Assembly (NCBI GenBank): GCA_948474755.1
Contig: CAOLHI010002110.1
Coordinates: 226,586 to 290,585 of the forward strand
Length of the DNA: 64,000 nucleotides
Reading direction: 5' to 3'
Source of the DNA: Ctenosaura bakeri
Taxonomy: Eukaryota; Chordata; Lepidosauria; Squamata; Iguanidae
Shown: one piece after another, positions 21,291 to 34,650 of the stretch
Layout: the number at the start of each line of letters is the position of its first letter
How positions within the stretch are numbered: the first letter of the stretch is position 1
Position numbers and translations under genes: made by a program
Notes under the pieces: model-generated
Told to the model about the DNA's origin: nothing
Seen by the model: the letters and a program-made list of their open reading frames with translations, nothing else
The model's database searches: none

Positions 21291-24242
21291 TCCTGTTGAT
21301 GAAGCCTAGAATTGCATTGGCTTTCTTAGCTGCCCCATCACACTGCTGTCTTGTGTGTGCGTGTGTGTTTGATCCACATCATAATGCCTTCACCATCACC
21401 TGGATGCCTGGATCCTGTGCACCTATCCTTGCTCTCTGGGATTCAGTTCTTCTTTGTGTTTGAGAAAGAGAAAAGCAGAAGGCATGGGGCAGCGCAGAGA
21501 GAGTAAGAGAACAATGCAGCCCTGCAGTGTTGCAAACTCTGATTAGAATCCTTGGGGCTTATGCTAGCAGTGATACAGTGGTTTGCAGAAAGATACAACA
21601 TTTTCCCATTGTTACATAAGATCTGCAGTACCACCTTATCACCAGTTTTGTTTGGCAACGGAAGGCTCTCAGATAGTTCCCAGAGGCAGCTGCACTCCCA
21701 GCTACAAGGATGCATCCACAGTGCTCCTTCATGCTGTATACTCTCGTTTCTCATCAGAGAATATAAATCTTTCACTCCCTCATGCCCCAACTGTACTGGT
21801 CACCTTCATTGTCCCACTCAAGTGTCCAGACTTCCATATAGGTATGCTCTTGGAACTTTATGCTCTTCAGGGTTCAAATTGTATCTTGGTCTTTGTTTGC
21901 CATCAGGTCCAGTCTAATCCACCATTGGTCACAGCTACAGATTCCCTTTTCCTGTAGATCAAAGATCCACTGCAGGAAGAGGTTTCTTCACTACTGACTC
22001 TGTAACAAGGTGGTATTCCAGTCAACATACAGGGTTTTTTTAAAAAAAATATTTATTTAATTAATATATTTTTCCACTTTTCTCACATAAGGGACCCTTG
22101 ATAACCATAAGAATATCTGCAAGGTTTGTAGGGATATGTGAAAAATCCTTGCGTACAACAGAATTCCTTTTTTTGATGCCTTGCTCCAGTTCATTTTCAG
22201 TTTGGATTCTGCAGCCAGCTGGGTCCAGTACTATACATTTTTTGCTTCTGAACTGCATCTCTGTCTCCAAACTTTTATACAGCTATTCAAATAATCTATT
22301 ATTTATTTATTTTTTAAAGGAGAGGGCCAGCAAGGGAATTGCTAATACCTCTGCTATCGCAGAGAAAGAGGCATTATGCTTCATTGTGGCTGCCCACCAT
22401 CAATCTCCTATGTAGTCAATATCATGCCCTTAGGAATAGCCATCTAGGCCATAAACTGTAGGCTTTATGATAATATGTGAGTGTGAGTGCCAAATACTTC
22501 AAAGATTAAATTACAGAAGCAGCCACCTTCTTATAAACACAGATGTAGCAGAGTGACCCACGAGACCATTCTGAAAAAGTAATACATTTGAAGTTGTAAA
22601 AGCTACTGAGCCTGGTTATTCTTATCTTAACTTTTATTACACCACTAAACACAACCCAGCGTTTCATGAGTACTACTGCAGACTGATATAAATGGAGTTT
22701 ATATAGCTTTCAATATGATTTCACAACTTAAAATGAAGGGGCAGAAAAACATGTTTGGTTTTGTTTATTTTTGTTTAATTGTTTATTTTATTTTATTTTT
22801 ATTTGAAAAGGGGAGATAAATGGATTTTTCCAGTGATGTAGACATTGATGGAACACTGGCATGGAAAATCTGGATTGCTATGTCCAGCACATAAACACTC
22901 ATACATACAAACATACAACATTTGTAGTCAAAATACAGATGTTATTTGGCATGGCAAGATCTGCGTCATAACAGCTTTGCTAAAACCTTTCAGATTTTTA
23001 ATAGGCTGTGCTACCCCAGGAAATTCAGGTTCATAATTCACTTTCAGTCAGCTCAATTGGAATCCATAAAGCAATTCTAATGAACTTCCTCTTGGGAATT
23101 GTCTGGATTATAAACTCATACTGGGAGGCATGATGGGATTTGATTAGCCTGTCTGCAACCACAAGCTTTAAAAGGAAATTGCTGAATTAACTCAAAGCAT
23201 ATTGCCTAGCAGAGTGATCTGCCTACTGGCCAATTTGGCCTAGCCCTTCCCTTTGAGACTGTCTTGGTGGCTTGGTCAGCGAGAGGGTGAGCTTTGGTCA
23301 CAATGATTCCCTGCTACCTGTGTTTGGTACTGTTGGGTTTCTCTAATGAAAAGTTATGGCAAGACATTCATTAATGATTAGATTGATTGATTGATTGATT
23401 GATTGATTAAAAGCATTGTTGAGTTTCCTAACCTTTCCACTGAATGTTAGAAAGCATGCATTCCTGCAAAAATTTCACTTAAATTGATAGCATAGTTGCT
23501 GTGTATATTTAAATTTTAGATGTAATTGAGGATGATGCTAACAAACTAAATTGTTCAAAACTGAATCACAGCAGGAATTAAGAAGTTCATTCTTTAGAGT
23601 ACAACATTGCAAATAAATGCAAAGATGTGTTAAAAGCCTGCATTTGCTCATGGTGAATTTTATAGCTTTTTGCTCAGTCAGCTTGTCTAATCCCTGTACA
23701 GTCCTTAGTTTTGGCCTATGTTAATTCTCTTTTCCCTCCTTCCCCATTATATGTATATACCAAACATTATTGTTATTTGCATTCATCTTTTAAGGAATTC
23801 AGAGATACAGATATGGTTCTCTCCATATTACTCTGCTCACTCCAGTTTATTCTCACTATAGTTCTGTGAGGAAGTTAGAACATAACTAAACTGATCAGTA
23901 AACTATATTGTATCATCATGTGAATAAATCACAATGAGCCTCATCTTCATACACACACTGTAAGGCCGCAAGATCTTGATTGGAAGCTTTAGTTTTCATT
24001 TTAGCGTTGTGTCTTAACCTTAATTGGCATTTAATCTTAGTTATGGGATTATTGAAAAAGCCAGCTTCATAAACTAAGATTTGATTATGGTTTGTTTCAG
24101 CCATAGTTAAAACTAATTGGTTTTGTCTTGGTTTGAACAAAATAGTAAACTGTGGTCAGTCAAACATGGCTACACTGGAGAACAGGAGTGGAGCATGTGA
24201 GTTCATTCCTAATAATGACAAACTATGGTTGCAACTAAACCC
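21291..24242. other. no gene; short simple repeat
   Basis: About 3 kb of AT-rich DNA. A (GATT)n tract lies at 23382-23408. ORFs here show no domains. Confidence 0.35.

Positions 24243-24290
<48 letters not shown>
24243..24290 (+). repeat. (CTAT)12 microsatellite
   Basis: Twelve uninterrupted tetranucleotide units, directly next to a palindromic MITE. Confidence 0.95.
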
Positions 24291-24296
24291 CAGATA

Positions 24297-24491
24297 GGTC
24301 ATATCTGTACTACACTGTTATAGTGCTATTATTCCACTTTCAACATCCTGTGGAATTCTGGGGTTTGTAGTTTACTGAGAGCTCTCTGGCTGAGAATTCT
24401 AAATGCTCCTCCCTAAACTGCAAACCCCAGGATAGCATAAGATGTTGAAAGTGGAAATAATAACACTATAACAGTGTAGTATGGAAAGGCT
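24297..24491. mobile_element. palindromic MITE (family H), copy 3
   Basis: Arms TTATAGTGCTATTATTCCAC and its complement are clear, but the ends have decayed (GGTCATATCTGTAC and GTATGGAAAGGC). The exact right boundary is uncertain by a few bases. Confidence 0.75.
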
Positions 24492-24893
24492 CTATGTCAA
24501 GGATGCATTCCTAGACTCCCAGTATAACTGAGACTGACAGATTTTGAAGAGCTAGTTCCATAGGGAATAATTAGAGACCAAGGGAACACATTCTTAAGGA
24601 GCAGAACTATCCACAAAGTTAGGAAATTTTACTCATCTCACTTCCAGATTTAAAGAGGTTTAAAGCATGCAAAATCAGAGCTTACCTTTCCAGACTAGAG
24701 AAATGTGCAGGTGGTCATCAGAGGGACCACAAGAGGCAGCAACTACTGATCCAAGGGGGTTTAGTTGTGGTGAGCTATTTTGCCATTGGGGAACAGTTCC
24801 TCTTCAGAGGAGCACACAGACAGAGAACAACTGGTAAGAATTGGTAAGAACTGCTGTGCCATCTGCAGCTGGCTTCCCTGGTAGAGAAAGCAC

Positions 24894-24894
<1 letters not shown>

Positions 24895-24939
<45 letters not shown>
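24895..24939 (+). repeat. (AG)n microsatellite
   Basis: About 22 AG units. The serine/leucine-rich ORFs on the minus strand here are products of the repeat, not genes. Confidence 0.95.
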
Positions 24940-24941
<2 letters not shown>

Positions 24942-25050
24942 GTGCATCTCCTGCTCCTGCTGTGTTTCCTGCAGCAGGTCACAACAAGAAGAGAGGCAAC
25001 ATGCCTCCTGCTGTGAGCTCTTCAGCAGACTTGCCAAGTGATGATAGAAG

Positions 25051-25931
25051 TGTTACTGCGGTTATGATATGTCTGGTGAGAGCACTAGATATCGTTTGAT
25101 ATCAAATAATTTGGCCTTTACTTGAGCTTTCTCTGTCACCCTACTCCACGTGTTTGCAAGTGCCACCAGACGAGCACGTAATAGGCGTGGCTGTTAATGG
25201 TTGTACATTCCAAACCTCATTTAGGCAGGCAACTTAATGCCTCTCTGTTGCTTCAGGGACCACTCCTTCTTGCACACCCACCTTGCTCAGCGCTACTTTA
25301 CACAAAGATACCCGGCCGAGTGCCGAGCCATTCCTTTACGTTGGGCCATTTGCATACTTGCCATACTATTGTCATCCAGCACTAAGCTCATCATGTAAAA
25401 CCTGACCTTTTACAACGCCTTTGTCCCACTCTAAAATTCCTTTGTTCTCACCAAGCATGGCATGGCTTGCAGATAAAATCCACCCTATAAAAGGTCCCCG
25501 ATTCCGAGCCTTCCTCAGATCGCTCTGGATCGCTCTGGACTTCCATGCCACCTTGCTGTCGTTCGGTCTGACGAGCTCCCCTTAGCGAACTGTGCTGAGC
25601 TTTCTTCCCCTCAACCTCCTCTTCTCTCCAGGACTATGTGAACAGGTGTCGTATTACCCATTCCCCCGAAAAACTCTCCATTTCTGTTTCTCAGTTAGTG
25701 TATGTCGTGTCTTTGTGTTGTTTGTTCTCAATAAAATATTATTTGTTGGTTTAGAACTTGTCTAACCGCTTTCTGACCTGACACTGTAGACATAGGGTTA
25801 AAGATCCCAGCTAAAGTTACCCTTCCTCTTGTTAGTTTAAGAGAGTGCTCGAGTCTAATCCCCCCCCCATCTTGTGTTTTTATTTGGTAATTTAGGCGCC
25901 CCTCCCGGGACTCCCAACATACAGGGTAACA
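25051..25931 (+). mobile_element. solo LTR, family T, plus strand
   Basis: Starts TGTTACTGC, ends ACAGGGTAACA, and is flanked by GAAG on both sides (25047-25050 and 25932-25935). It has a TATA box CTATAAAAG at 25485-25493 and AATAAA at 25730-25735, giving a U3-R-U5 order on the plus strand. GATTCCGAG downstream of the TATA box and CTCCACGTGTTTG upstream are shared with the copy at 19297-20203. No internal region remains, consistent with LTR-LTR recombination. Confidence 0.85.
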
Positions 25932-25935
25932 GAAG

Positions 25936-28554
25936 ATTCTACCTAAGGAAGCAGAGGAAAGCCCTTCCAGCCGTAGGAAGATTCCAAGATCCCAGTTTCT
26001 TCCTTTACGTCACCCTCACCTCCACGTCTAAGAAGGCAAGTCAAACAAAATTCTGTTTCATGCCCCCTCTTCTAATTAGGCAAAGGAAACCTCTTTCTTC
26101 CAGCATCAATAAGACCACAATTGTTTTCTCCCTCTCCTTACTCCTACAACTTAGGTAGATTTTTTTAAAAAGAGAGATACAGTTTCATTTTCTTACCACT
26201 TGACACTCTGCACCAAAACTTCAAACATCCTCACTCTGTCACTTCTTTCTCCTTTCTTTCCAGCCTCCATTGACTGCACAAGCATGCTGGAAGAGTTATG
26301 TATTATGGGAGAGACTTTCATTTATTTATATCTGGAGAAATGTGGTAAATTTGAAACATTGTAAATTGGGACAACATAAATTGAGAATTATCTCTACCAT
26401 CTGTCTGTCTGTCTGCCTGTTTATCTATCATCTTACATGTTGATGCAGTAAGTCTACGTGTCTTTAGATATAGATACAATTTTACTTTATCAATCAATTG
26501 CCAAACTTGATTAATCCAGGTGTATACACATAAAGGGTACTTGTGATAGTTGCCAATTTGAAAAATCTCAATTTATATCACTATGTCTTTATGTTCTATT
26601 AGAAGAATCAATGCTTATAATAAAGAGAATAGCCATTGCCCCCCCACACACACACCAATATTATATTATATATTCCATGTTATTTCTGCCTCTGGTACCA
26701 AACTTTGTGCTAAAGAAGTAATGCCCAAGAACACATCTGCTTTGTTAACACAAATGTATCTGCATCTGTAATGCAAATTTAAGGCCTACATTAGATAGAA
26801 TAGACAGAAAAGCTTCTTTTCACATTTTCATCCTGAATTTATAGAAGTATAAAGGTACTTTTAGTGTGAAAAATGCCCTTAAGTATGCAGGTTCATGTAT
26901 AAATCAAGGTAAAATGTAGATGCCAAAAATTCATCTGTATATGGGATGCATTGGGTACTTTGTGATAACAAGGTCCATGGTGTGCAGTATGAAAGAATTT
27001 TCCTGGAGCCGTGTGTAGGGGAAGGAAGCAAAAACTAAAATTGCTTTAACCATATTTTCTGCAAAGGGGTTGGTTTAATCATAAAAGTAGAATCCATTCT
27101 TGATTGCATTGCCATTTAGAAAGAGTTCAGGAGTCATGGTAATTTAGTGAAGTGCATATTTTCACTTTGCATTTTAGCATATTTCTAACTTCTTAGGAAA
27201 GTGTTCTGAGTTTTAATGCTATTACTTTGCATTTAGGTACATAGTGGTAGCAAGAAGATGTTTATTTTTTAAATTCCTTTTTCTTTGTGTGCTAGGGGAA
27301 AGGGAATATTAAAAATCAGGAGGATGGGAATGTTGAAAGAATTCTGAACACAGGTTTCTGCTACAAATTTATAGTGTAGGGAATATTACTCTTGATGATA
27401 CCTCTAGCTTGCCAGCTGATTTTTCCTTCATTTGGACATTGCTTTTAAAGTGGCTAACAGATGGCAAAGCACTCAGTAGTCTTGTCACTTCACTCATTTA
27501 CATGCAGAAACTGCTCTGACATTGTTAGTTTGCTGTTTTATTGCCTACTAGGAATACTTTTTGCCTAACACGAATGCCAGAATCCATAGGGAGATATAAT
27601 CATTCCCTACTGGGGAGACCAGAAATTGCTATACAGTTTGGAGAAATCTGTGGACTTACCTTGTTAGAAAAGTAGCTGTAGGATATATACTGATATTCTA
27701 TCAAATGGGAGGGGACAAAGTGTTTCTGTTTGAAAGCCTTCCCAACGTTGTTTTAATCTGGTGATTTGATGCTGAATAGCACCAATGCCATATTAACATG
27801 ATCTTGGTGATCTGGCAGTTTACAGCACTACTGTAAATATGTTATATTCAACTGCTTTAAAGAATTTATGGACATAATGTATATTGCATTATGATAATAG
27901 GCAAGTAAGCACATGTAATGGTTGCGTAAGCTCTTTGAAAAGGGTCTCTCCTGGATTTGGCCTAGGCTGCATGTTCAGCAAGATACATATAGAGGCAATA
28001 TTGCAGTCTATTATTTGGATTGCATATTGGGCAGCTTCACTATTGCTTATTTTATTTATTTTATTTATTTTATGTAAGCAGGTGACACAATTGCCATGCA
28101 GACACTGAATACTTTAAAGTGGGGCCCCACAACCACATGTGGCTCCCAAAGCTGTTTTTGTGACCCCTGACCCCACAGACTTCTCTGGACCAATCTGACA
28201 AAAAATGCGGGGAGGATTAATTGTTTCTGCAGGACTCCTCCAGGAGCAACTATTCCTCATTTTACATAGCTTCTACAGCCCCTGTACTGTTCAATGCTTT
28301 AAAAAATTCAAAGCCAAAAGTGGTTGTCTGATCATTTCTGCCTCTTTCTTTGTGGGAGGAGTCAGTCTGTGCAGCCCCCCAGACAGCCCCACAGGTGAAA
28401 AATTGCCCCCACCAACCTGCCAAAGTTGCTCACCCATTGCTTTAAACCATAAATATTTTGTAGACCTTGAAAGAGCCAGGAATTTCTGTCCAATTACTTC
28501 TCTTTTTGAGTTTTCAGAGAAGGAGCGGTGTTATTCTCTTGTAGCATAAAAAGG
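25936..28554. other. no supported feature
   Basis: AT-rich putative intron with a short CTGT-rich tract near 26398 and a TTTAT run near 28048-28072. No exon could be supported. Confidence 0.35.
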
Positions 28555-28665
28555 GGGAAGGGAGGGCGAAGAGAGAAAGAGAATGTAGCAGCATCTTTAA
28601 AACTTTCTGTTATGTGCCTTCAAGTAGCTTTCATGAATATAAACCTACTTCTTTGGATGCATTAT
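28555..28665 (-). repeat. retroelement 3' tail, arm of inverted pair
   Basis: Reverse complement of the segment at 29752-29860. The plus strand reads AATGTAGCAGCATCTTTAAA and TACTTCTTTGGATGCA. The phrase resembles Penelope-like tails of reptiles (a GCATC-GATGAAGT-GAAAGC type pattern). Confidence 0.5.
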
Positions 28666-28677
28666 TATTACTATTAA

Positions 28678-28800
28678 CAACAACAACAACAACAACAGCA
28701 ACAATTTATATCCTACCTTCCTCCCATAATTGAGATTCAAGGTGGCTTACAGATTAAAAGAGCAATACAGTTAAAAACATACAAAAAGTTAGCATTTAAA
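28678..28800 (-). repeat. LINE (CR1/L2-like) 3' tail
   Basis: A (CAA)n tract is followed by AATTTATATCCTACCTTCCT and GATTCAAGGTGGCTTACAG. In reverse this is the common reptile LINE 3' end (GTAAGCCACCTTGA, then GGTAGGATATAAATT). Confidence 0.55.
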
Positions 28801-28889
28801 TTGAATTAAACTAGTTTTTACTCTACAGCCCCCATCCTACAGGAGGTACTATTTTTATAACTGGACATATTTATGGCTGAAAAACATGA

Positions 28890-29680
28890 TTGAGGGTATA
28901 TGAACTGGAAAGCATTGCCAGGTCAAGCTGACCTAAAACATGGTCAAGTTGTAAGTTCAGAGAAGATTTGGCAGGAAACCCTAATGCTAATGAGGTTGTG
29001 CTCCTGAATACAATGGGGGGTGAACTGCCCAGGTGAAGCAGTCAGGGACCATTGCTTGATCTTGCCCTATCGAGATCTTCCCTATATCCCCTACCTGCCC
29101 AGACATGAGATTGTCATGACGCCCATCAACATTTTGTCACCTAGAGTTAAGACAATCAGACCATTCCAGACTTCTTTGTCAATCCCATGAGAAAGCCATT
29201 ACATCTTTGTATATGCACTCCCTTCAGGGTAGGAGATAGGGTATATAAACCCTAGCTTTGGCCCCAGCAAATGGTAGTACTGGGATGTAATATGTGGCGC
29301 CGAGCCTGCTGTTCATCCTTGCTACCCTCAGACACTATCAGAGCTACTCTATTTTGACCTTCTTCTTTAGGATTGGTAACTATCACGCTCTTTACCCCAA
29401 CTTGTCTCCCTATCCAACGTTTCATACCTTGCTTTCCAATAGCCTTATAAGGTAATTAAAGGGTCTGATTTCCTGTGTGTTTGTCACTCCAAATAAGATG
29501 CTTTGCTTAACTTTTAACTGGTGTCCTCTCTACAGTTAGTAGTGCTATACATAGGTGAAAAGATCCTGTCATTACCCTCCTCTCACAGGCTTCCTTTGAG
29601 CTATAATTCCCCCAAATTCTAAGGAGATGCTGGCATTGCGGGTGGACCCCAACATCCCCCAGCCCTTAGGGTAATATTAT
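28890..29680 (+). mobile_element. possible LTR, family undetermined
   Basis: A TATA box (GGGTATATAAACCC, 29240-29253) is followed about 200 bp later by an ATTAAA-type polyadenylation-like signal and a GT-rich stretch (GTGTGTTTGTCACTCC), the order of an LTR. I could not define both ends or a target duplication, so the limits are approximate. Confidence 0.4.
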
Positions 29681-29751
29681 AGTCACAATATTAAAACACT
29701 TCAAATCTCTAGTTAAAAGAATAAAATGAAATAAACAGTGACACTCTGCGC

Positions 29752-29860
29752 TGCATCCAAAGAAGTATGTTTATATCCACAAAAGCTCATGCAAAAATAA
29801 ACCCCCGTTAGTCTTAAAAGTTCTGCTACATTCTCCTTTTTCCTCTCCCTTCCCCTTTTT
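29752..29860 (+). repeat. retroelement 3' tail, second arm
   Basis: GCATCCAAAGAAGTATGTTT, CACAAAAGCTCATGCAAAAA and TTCTGCTACATTCTCCTTTT match the complement of 28555-28665. Confidence 0.5.
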
Positions 29861-30332
29861 TATGTTTTCTTTATCTATAATTTTCCCCATGCATCACAAA
29901 CTGTCATAGAATAAGCCCAGTTCACCACACTTCAGTATTTTAAGAGCATAAGGCCCTGAATATTTCAAGCAACCCAAGTACCTGTTTTTGATAAAATCAA
30001 AAGATAGTTTTAATTAGTTTTAGCTTATACCCTTATTACTTAGTTAAAATAGATAGTGTGCAATTTGCAAACTCCGGCCACCCTAGGCTTGTCCTTTCAT
30101 CCATTCATCCACATATACGTGTAACCTCTTTGCATTTTGGTTTGGCCCAGTGAATGGCAGAACCTTAAGGAAGGGGCTGAGCAACACAGGCAGAAGAGTC
30201 CTGCAGTCAGGCCCTGCAGTGGCATTTCATTGGATGGATGGAACTTTTGAAGCAGTGCACAGGTGTCAAATGTGATATATAATTTGTTATATTGTTAAAA
30301 TATATATTGAGACTTACATTATGATTGTATTT

Positions 30333-30545
30333 AGCAATAGCAATAGCAGTTACATTTCTATACCACTTATAAGCACTCCCTAAGCGGTTTACAATGTTTT
30401 TTGCTAATTGCCCCCAACAAGCTGGATACTCATTTTACCAACCTAAGGAAGGATAGAAAGCTGAGTCAACCTGGAGCCCTGCAGGATCAAACTCACAACA
30501 TTGTGGCTCCAGTACCGGCATTTAACCACTGCGCCACCAGGGCTC
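30333..30545 (-). repeat. tRNA-headed SINE (second type), copy 1
   Basis: In reverse it begins AGCCCTGGTGGCGCAGTGGT (A-box region) with a B-box region near GTTTGATCCTGCAGGG. The body carries AAAATGAGTATCCAGCTTGT, and the tail AACCGCTTAGGGAG leads to a run of TGCTATTGCT units. It is the same family as 50932-51152 and 63571-63792. Confidence 0.82.
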
Positions 30546-32639
30546 TTTACAATATTCAATTATAGTTGTCCCTATAGAACCCAGAAAGAGGGGCACAGAT
30601 AACACATACACACACACACACACACACGGACAGAGGGAGAGAGAGAGAGGTGATGATGGAGGTAGGAGAAAAATCCAGTATGTTCCATATTCTGGAATGC
30701 TCCAACAATTCCCCATTTCTCACTGTGTTCATTTGCCGACAAACCAAGCCATTCTTTGTTGCTCAATGCCTTGTCAGTATCTTATTAAACATAAATACAA
30801 TACACTATGAAACAATATTTCATCAGTGCACATATAATGATATAATAATCCATCATTTCGGTCTATTCAGCTTTCTGCAATGATAAATTACACAGTGAGT
30901 GAAGTTTTCACACTCAAGCTTTGTTGTTCCCTTTGGAAACCAAATGGGCAGCAGCTTCAGTTACGCATTCTAAACATGCATCTGTGATTGTCTTTACCAT
31001 TATCTGGGTCCACAGATCAGGATGAAAGATTAAGTCAAGTCTGGCGATGACTTGCTCCTCCTGCCATGATTACTAAATTATCAAGGCTTCTCAGCAACAA
31101 GAGAGGGAGAGAGAGAGAGAACTCCCAATATACCCTGGCACAAAGCCTAGGCTGCCTCCTCAACGTGTCTGGAATACATAGTCTCTTACTTTGGAAGAGT
31201 TTGGTTTCATAGGAAGCTGCTGGTATTAATAAACACCATAATGGACTCCTAGGATATAATGTGTTAACAATAGATGTGTCCTTCATTCTCCAGCAATGCA
31301 TTAAAAAGGAATATGGTTATTTATATAGTGCTATAAATATGTACAGCACTTTACAGAGTATAAGAGGGAAGGTCCCTGCATCAAGGACCTGACAGTCTAA
31401 TATTTGCCAAAGGCAATACCACAGAGAGAAAGGAAGAAGATGGTAGGAGGTTTAGATGAGACAAAATAGGTATGTGTTTATGATGGCTGTGGAGACATAG
31501 GCTTAATCATAATAGGATACTGAAACTTATGTGTTATGCCAAAGGTTGCCTGGAAAATAATGGTTCTGAAGTGAAATTTGATGTAAGAGGAAGAACATTA
31601 TGCAGGTTTTCTAGAGCTGCTTGTCGTTATTTTCTTTCTTACTGGATGGGTTAATGTGAAGCTTCCTGATGTGGGGGCTCTATAACCCCCTGCTTTTCTT
31701 CAACCTGTGAGGGAATTGTGGAGCTTCACCAGTGGATGTCTTGTCATCAAAGAATGTGCTAGCAGCACATTCAACTTAAGTATGTGTTAATGGCTGGGTT
31801 AAAGTACAGTACTTTCTGTATGGATGGGGATTCTTAAAATGTCTTCCATGTTCTGGAGAACATGTCTTCCTTGTTTTGGAGATCCTGAATAGCAGTAGAT
31901 TCCATCTTACATGTCCAAAATATAGGTGTGTACCTCAATATGCAAATAGTACTCTTTCTTATGCCCTACAAAGGTCTGGCACATGTGGACAATGAAATCA
32001 GTATGTGCTTTGGGGACAGCATAGGGCTAACCAGAGATTTCAAGCAAGGCCTATAACTGAGTGAGGCCATTAGCCCTTCTATATTGGAGCTGTAACTAAC
32101 TCTTGAAGTGTCAGGCAGAATTCTTTCCTAATCCTGCTACCTTAAATGTTTTAAGTGGAAGTGCTTTTAAAATTTTGCTGTGTATTTTTAAATGTTGTAT
32201 GTCACTTTAAATCTCACGATGGGAAAAAGGTGGGATATAAATTAAATGAATGAATGAATGAATGAATGAATGAATGAAGGGAGACTGAATATAGGATGTG
32301 TGTGGGGGTTTTCCTTTGCATCCCAAATGTCCAAGCACTGAAACCTCTGGGAGTGTGATAATTACCTAGCGTGTTGTTTTCCTTGGAATAAGACCAGTGG
32401 AAATGTATGGCATTTTTGTGATACATGATTTAAATACAGGATTGAGAATGGAAGGGGATTTACAACATGAATACATTTCTATTCTCTCAGTAGGTTTGTA
32501 GGGAGGCAGGGTGTAACTGTTGTTGTTTATAAACAAGTAACTGTTACTCAGCAGTAATAACTGTCTCAGTATTGGGACTCAAGGTGGCTTACAAATTTTA
32601 AAACAGAAGATTACATCTAAAAGTGCTTTCAGAGCAAGA
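30546..32639. repeat. no gene; microsatellites and LINE tail
   Basis: (AC)n at 30603-30627 and (GA)n near 30636-30650. A LINE-like 3' end (GATGGGAAAAAGGTGGGATA, then TAAATTAAATGAATGAATG) runs to an (AATG)n tail at 32246-32277. A second LINE-tail phrase (GGGACTCAAGGTGGCTTACA) lies at 32575. Confidence 0.5.
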
Positions 32640-32654
32640 ACCCCAAATCTCTAA

Positions 32655-32855
32655 GACCATTTCCGCACTACAGTGTTAAAGTGCTGCTATTCCACTATCA
32701 ACCTCCTATGGAATTCTGGGGTTTGTAGTTTAGGGAAGGGCACTTTGAATTCTCAGACAAAGAGCTCTTTGGTCTCAGTAAACTACAAACCCCAGAATTC
32801 CACAGGGCGCTGAAAGTGGAATAGCAGCATTTAACACTATAGTGCGGAAATGGCC
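32655..32855. mobile_element. palindromic MITE (family H), copy 4
   Basis: Ends GACCATTTCCGCAC and GTGCGGAAATGGCC are flanked by TAA on both sides. The arms include TTCTGGGGTTTGTAGTTTAG and its near-complement. Confidence 0.88.
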
Positions 32856-34329
32856 TAAAAAGTATATTCTATTTTTTGCACAATGTACATTTTTTACCTA
32901 TATTTGTTTTAATTTTTGTAAGCTCTTTTGAGTCCTACACCAGGAAAAAGAAGATTACAGATAATTATTAATAATAATTCACAGTTACAGTTACCTAGAC
33001 TTACACATTCATAACTGATTCATATTCACAATACCAATAGTGTGGGGAATAAATAGGAATTGTAAAAGTCCCCCAGTCCTCACTTACCAGGCATCAACTG
33101 CTACAAGTGAAACAACCATTCCCCTGTTGATCAAAGATGCAGTAGATTGATGTTTCCACTCCTTCCCATGAAGGAGCTCCAGTATGACAGTCAGAAGCAG
33201 GATCCCTGTTTCAATCTCACCCTGCACCAGAGATCATTGACTTACCAACCAGCAGCAGCTCAAGTCAGGAATTGAGGGGGAGGTCAAGCTAGGAGACATT
33301 ACTTAGGTATGCCACTAAGGGAGTTAACATAGCCAACTAGCATACATAGAGTTCTAGCCAATGATGGTGATGGTATCATCTCTAGTACATGTTGATTGAT
33401 GCCACTTTCACTACTGTGGCTCCATCCTACAGAATCCTGGGCTGTTTATTATTGCAAGTTATAAATTTAGTGTTTTAAGGGAGTTCATTGTTGCAGTTCA
33501 GAGGAGGACACAAGCTCTATAGTAGAGTTGTATGTCCTTCCTCAAAATGAAAGTTTCAGGATTCTGTAGGATGGGCATGTACTTCTACCTGTTATCTGTT
33601 TTAACCACCTTTAGTCCCAAGAGTATAGAAAAGATGGGATGATGGTGATGATGATGACGATGACAATGATACACCATTAGCAATTTTTTTCCTTAGTTAC
33701 ATCCATGCTGTATAAAAGCTTGACTAAGTAGAATATGCTTCTTAGCAAAAGAAAAGTTATTTAGTTGCTTATTGTCCCTAGAAAGCTAGAAAAGTCTGCC
33801 ACTTTTAGACCATCAAAACAGTCCTTTGACCATCCATATCCCAATCTTGCAACCAAATATCACTGAGTTCAATGGGGTGTTGAAATCATCCAGTTCAATA
33901 GCTTCCCATTACATCTCACTACAATATATTCAAAGCATGTGGCTAACCACAGAACAGTGGCCCCTCCCTTGTTAGATATAGTGCTATCTGTAAAGAGCAA
34001 TTGCATTGCTAGAGGGTTTATTGATCCTATTTGACTGGCTGTCTGCCATATTTCTCTTTCCCTGTTCACTTGCCAAATCAGAAAGTATAAATGGTGTTGA
34101 TAGGAGAGAGGTGAAATGACTGTAACCCTATGTGCTGGAAGTGGGCATGAGAGATACTATGCATAATACATTAGCAGGGCTCCAGTGACAATAAATGGAT
34201 GCACCTGGAAAGAAGCTGTGTGAAAAAGTACTTCCTTCTTTCTTGTTCTCTCATTCTAATAGTATGTTTCTAGTATCCTGAACCCCAGGCTCTAATATTA
34301 TGACTTTCTCCACATCATGTATGAACTAC
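32856..34329. other. no gene; possible ancient MITE
   Basis: A very diverged family-H-like palindrome may lie at about 33400-33565 (CATCCTACAGAATCCTGG and CAGGATTCTGTAGGATG). Otherwise nothing is supported. Confidence 0.35.
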
Positions 34330-34650
34330 CATTATAACACTTGTTACTCTCCTTTTTCCTAAGCTAAACAACCTCCAGCTTTGTAACCTTTCCTCATTTA
34401 GATATTGTTCCAGCTTTGATTGGTCTTTTTTTGTAAGTCTTTCAATTCTACAGTATTCCTTTTGATGAAGTGTGACCACAATACTTCACAGTAATCTTGG
34501 TGTGATCACACCATAAAATTGTAAAAAGCCCTTGTATGGTGTCGGCCATTTTATTTTTGACCCCTTCCATAATAATCTGTGACATGAACTTTGCTATTTT
34601 CGTAGCTGCTTTACACTGAGTCTGCATTATTGTTGAGCTAGCCACCATGA
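34330..34650 (-). repeat. old CR1-like LINE fragment
   Basis: The plus strand contains TAACCTTTCCTCATTTAGAT, ACTTCACAGTAATCTTGGTG and TTGACCCCTTCCATAATAAT, the reverse of diverged CR1-like sequence. No ORF survives. Confidence 0.45.

Noticed and set aside
24761..25037. Serine/leucine-repeat ORFs
   Set aside because: They are translations of the (AG)n microsatellite.
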